Shown in pieces: positions 63,301 through 64,000 of a stretch of DNA of 64,000 bases. Source of the DNA: Glandiceps talaboti (lineage: Eukaryota > Hemichordata > Enteropneusta > Spengelidae); assembly GCF_964340395.1 (NCBI RefSeq), contig NC_135558.1, positions 9,592,501 through 9,656,500 of the forward strand. The letters are read 5' to 3'. A program made the position numbers and the translations under genes. How positions within the stretch are numbered: the first letter of the stretch is position 1; every line of letters begins with the position of its first letter. The notes beneath the pieces are model-generated. The model had not been told where the DNA came from. It saw only the letters and a list, made by a program, of their open reading frames with translations, and did not search any database.

Positions 63301-64000
63301 AATTTAAGCATTACATGGGCCCTTCGAAATTGTTTGCAATTTTCAGAATCATGTAACTGTTTTTTTCAGCTAAGAAATCACTGTGCTGTTCCCATAGTAA
63401 CCCCAAGACGTGGATGATAACATGATAACGTAAATCCTTGGGAATATTGTATAATTGAATGTCAGACTCATTAGTACAACTCTTTAGTAACTGGCACATA
63501 GGGAATGCCTGTTTGCCATAAGCATTCAATATACCTTTCCTAAAGCAACATTTTATTTTCTAACTCAAGTTGTGTATTATAGTTAAAATTATTTATTTTT
63601 AATGTAGTAGAAATCTAAAAAAAAATTCTGAGCTTTTTTAAAAATAGATTGTCTACATAATTTGTTACCAGTAAATGTTTGTGTTTAAAGATACTGTACA
63701 TTCTTTCTTTCTCAGAGACTTAAGTGTTTGATGTCTAATATTGATTCTAGTCTCATTACTTTTATACAACACACACTATGTTTATATACTTATCGTGATG
63801 TTGACCAATTCTGTGAACACAGTGCATATGCATACAGATGTAAACATGTATATAATAACAGATTATTAGTGCTAAATGCTGCAAAGGCAGAGTATATATG
63901 TACATGTACTGAATCCTAACATAGACTTAAATCTGAATGCATTAATAATATATGATAAGCTAAGATAAGATATACTTTTATTGTCCACCAAACATGCCTT
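63301..64000. other. Right edge; no gene supported
   Basis: Open frames 63311-63529 (minus) and 63728-63919 (plus) lack homology or splice context. The shared exons of the putative right-hand gene are not visible before the edge. Confidence 0.3.

Overview
This is a window of animal nuclear DNA. It is AT-rich, has long introns with GT..AG borders, no prokaryotic gene layout, many short decayed repeats, and frequent ACATGTA-type words. A marine invertebrate, perhaps a mollusc, fits best. That assignment is a weak inference; the eukaryotic call is firm. Most open frames longer than 60 codons here are noise, because the real coding sequence is in short spliced exons.

Left third (1-18 kb): two plus-strand genes, one inside the other. 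The host gene encodes a protein with the G-H-T-H-E-D-x-D-Q-[ML]-F-S motif seen in a large, mostly uncharacterised eukaryotic family (DUF7869-like, probably transposase-derived). Its first visible exon is at 585-624 and its next is at 15480-15718. The motif is split across this 14.9-kb intron and rejoins in frame (GHTHE | DADQMFS). Three more exons lead to a stop at 17960-17962. The N-terminal part lies left of the window. Inside the intron, on the same strand, is a complete seven-exon gene for a small (241 aa) divergent A/B-type cyclin (5535-12731). It has a TATA-like box, a CCAAT box and a TTTGAA (CHR-like) site upstream, and a poly(A) signal at 12845-12850.

The host intron is full of mobile and repeated DNA: two Mutator-like foldback MITEs with 9-bp target duplications, an inverted repeat whose arms flank the cyclin promoter and first two exons, a 350-bp tandem duplication, and a mollusc-type tandem repeat.

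Middle (18-40 kb): no convincing gene. It holds a LINE C-terminal fragment (20.1 kb), a foldback-flanked relic of a Penelope-like retroelement (27.5-28.1 kb, minus-strand coding, frameshifted), a TA-flanked MITE (31.5-31.9 kb), and several decayed tandem repeats.

Right (40-64 kb): three short plus-strand ATG exons at 41215, 50144 and 61405 each end at a GT donor in the same phase (2). I read them as possible alternative first exons of one gene whose shared exons lie beyond the right edge. Strong RFX/X-box-like palindromes lie about 0.5-0.65 kb upstream of the first and third. The same stretch holds a PIF/Harbinger-like MITE (TTA duplication) and a TA-flanked MITE, each inserted inside a unit of an older tandem repeat, plus a 400-bp hairpin.
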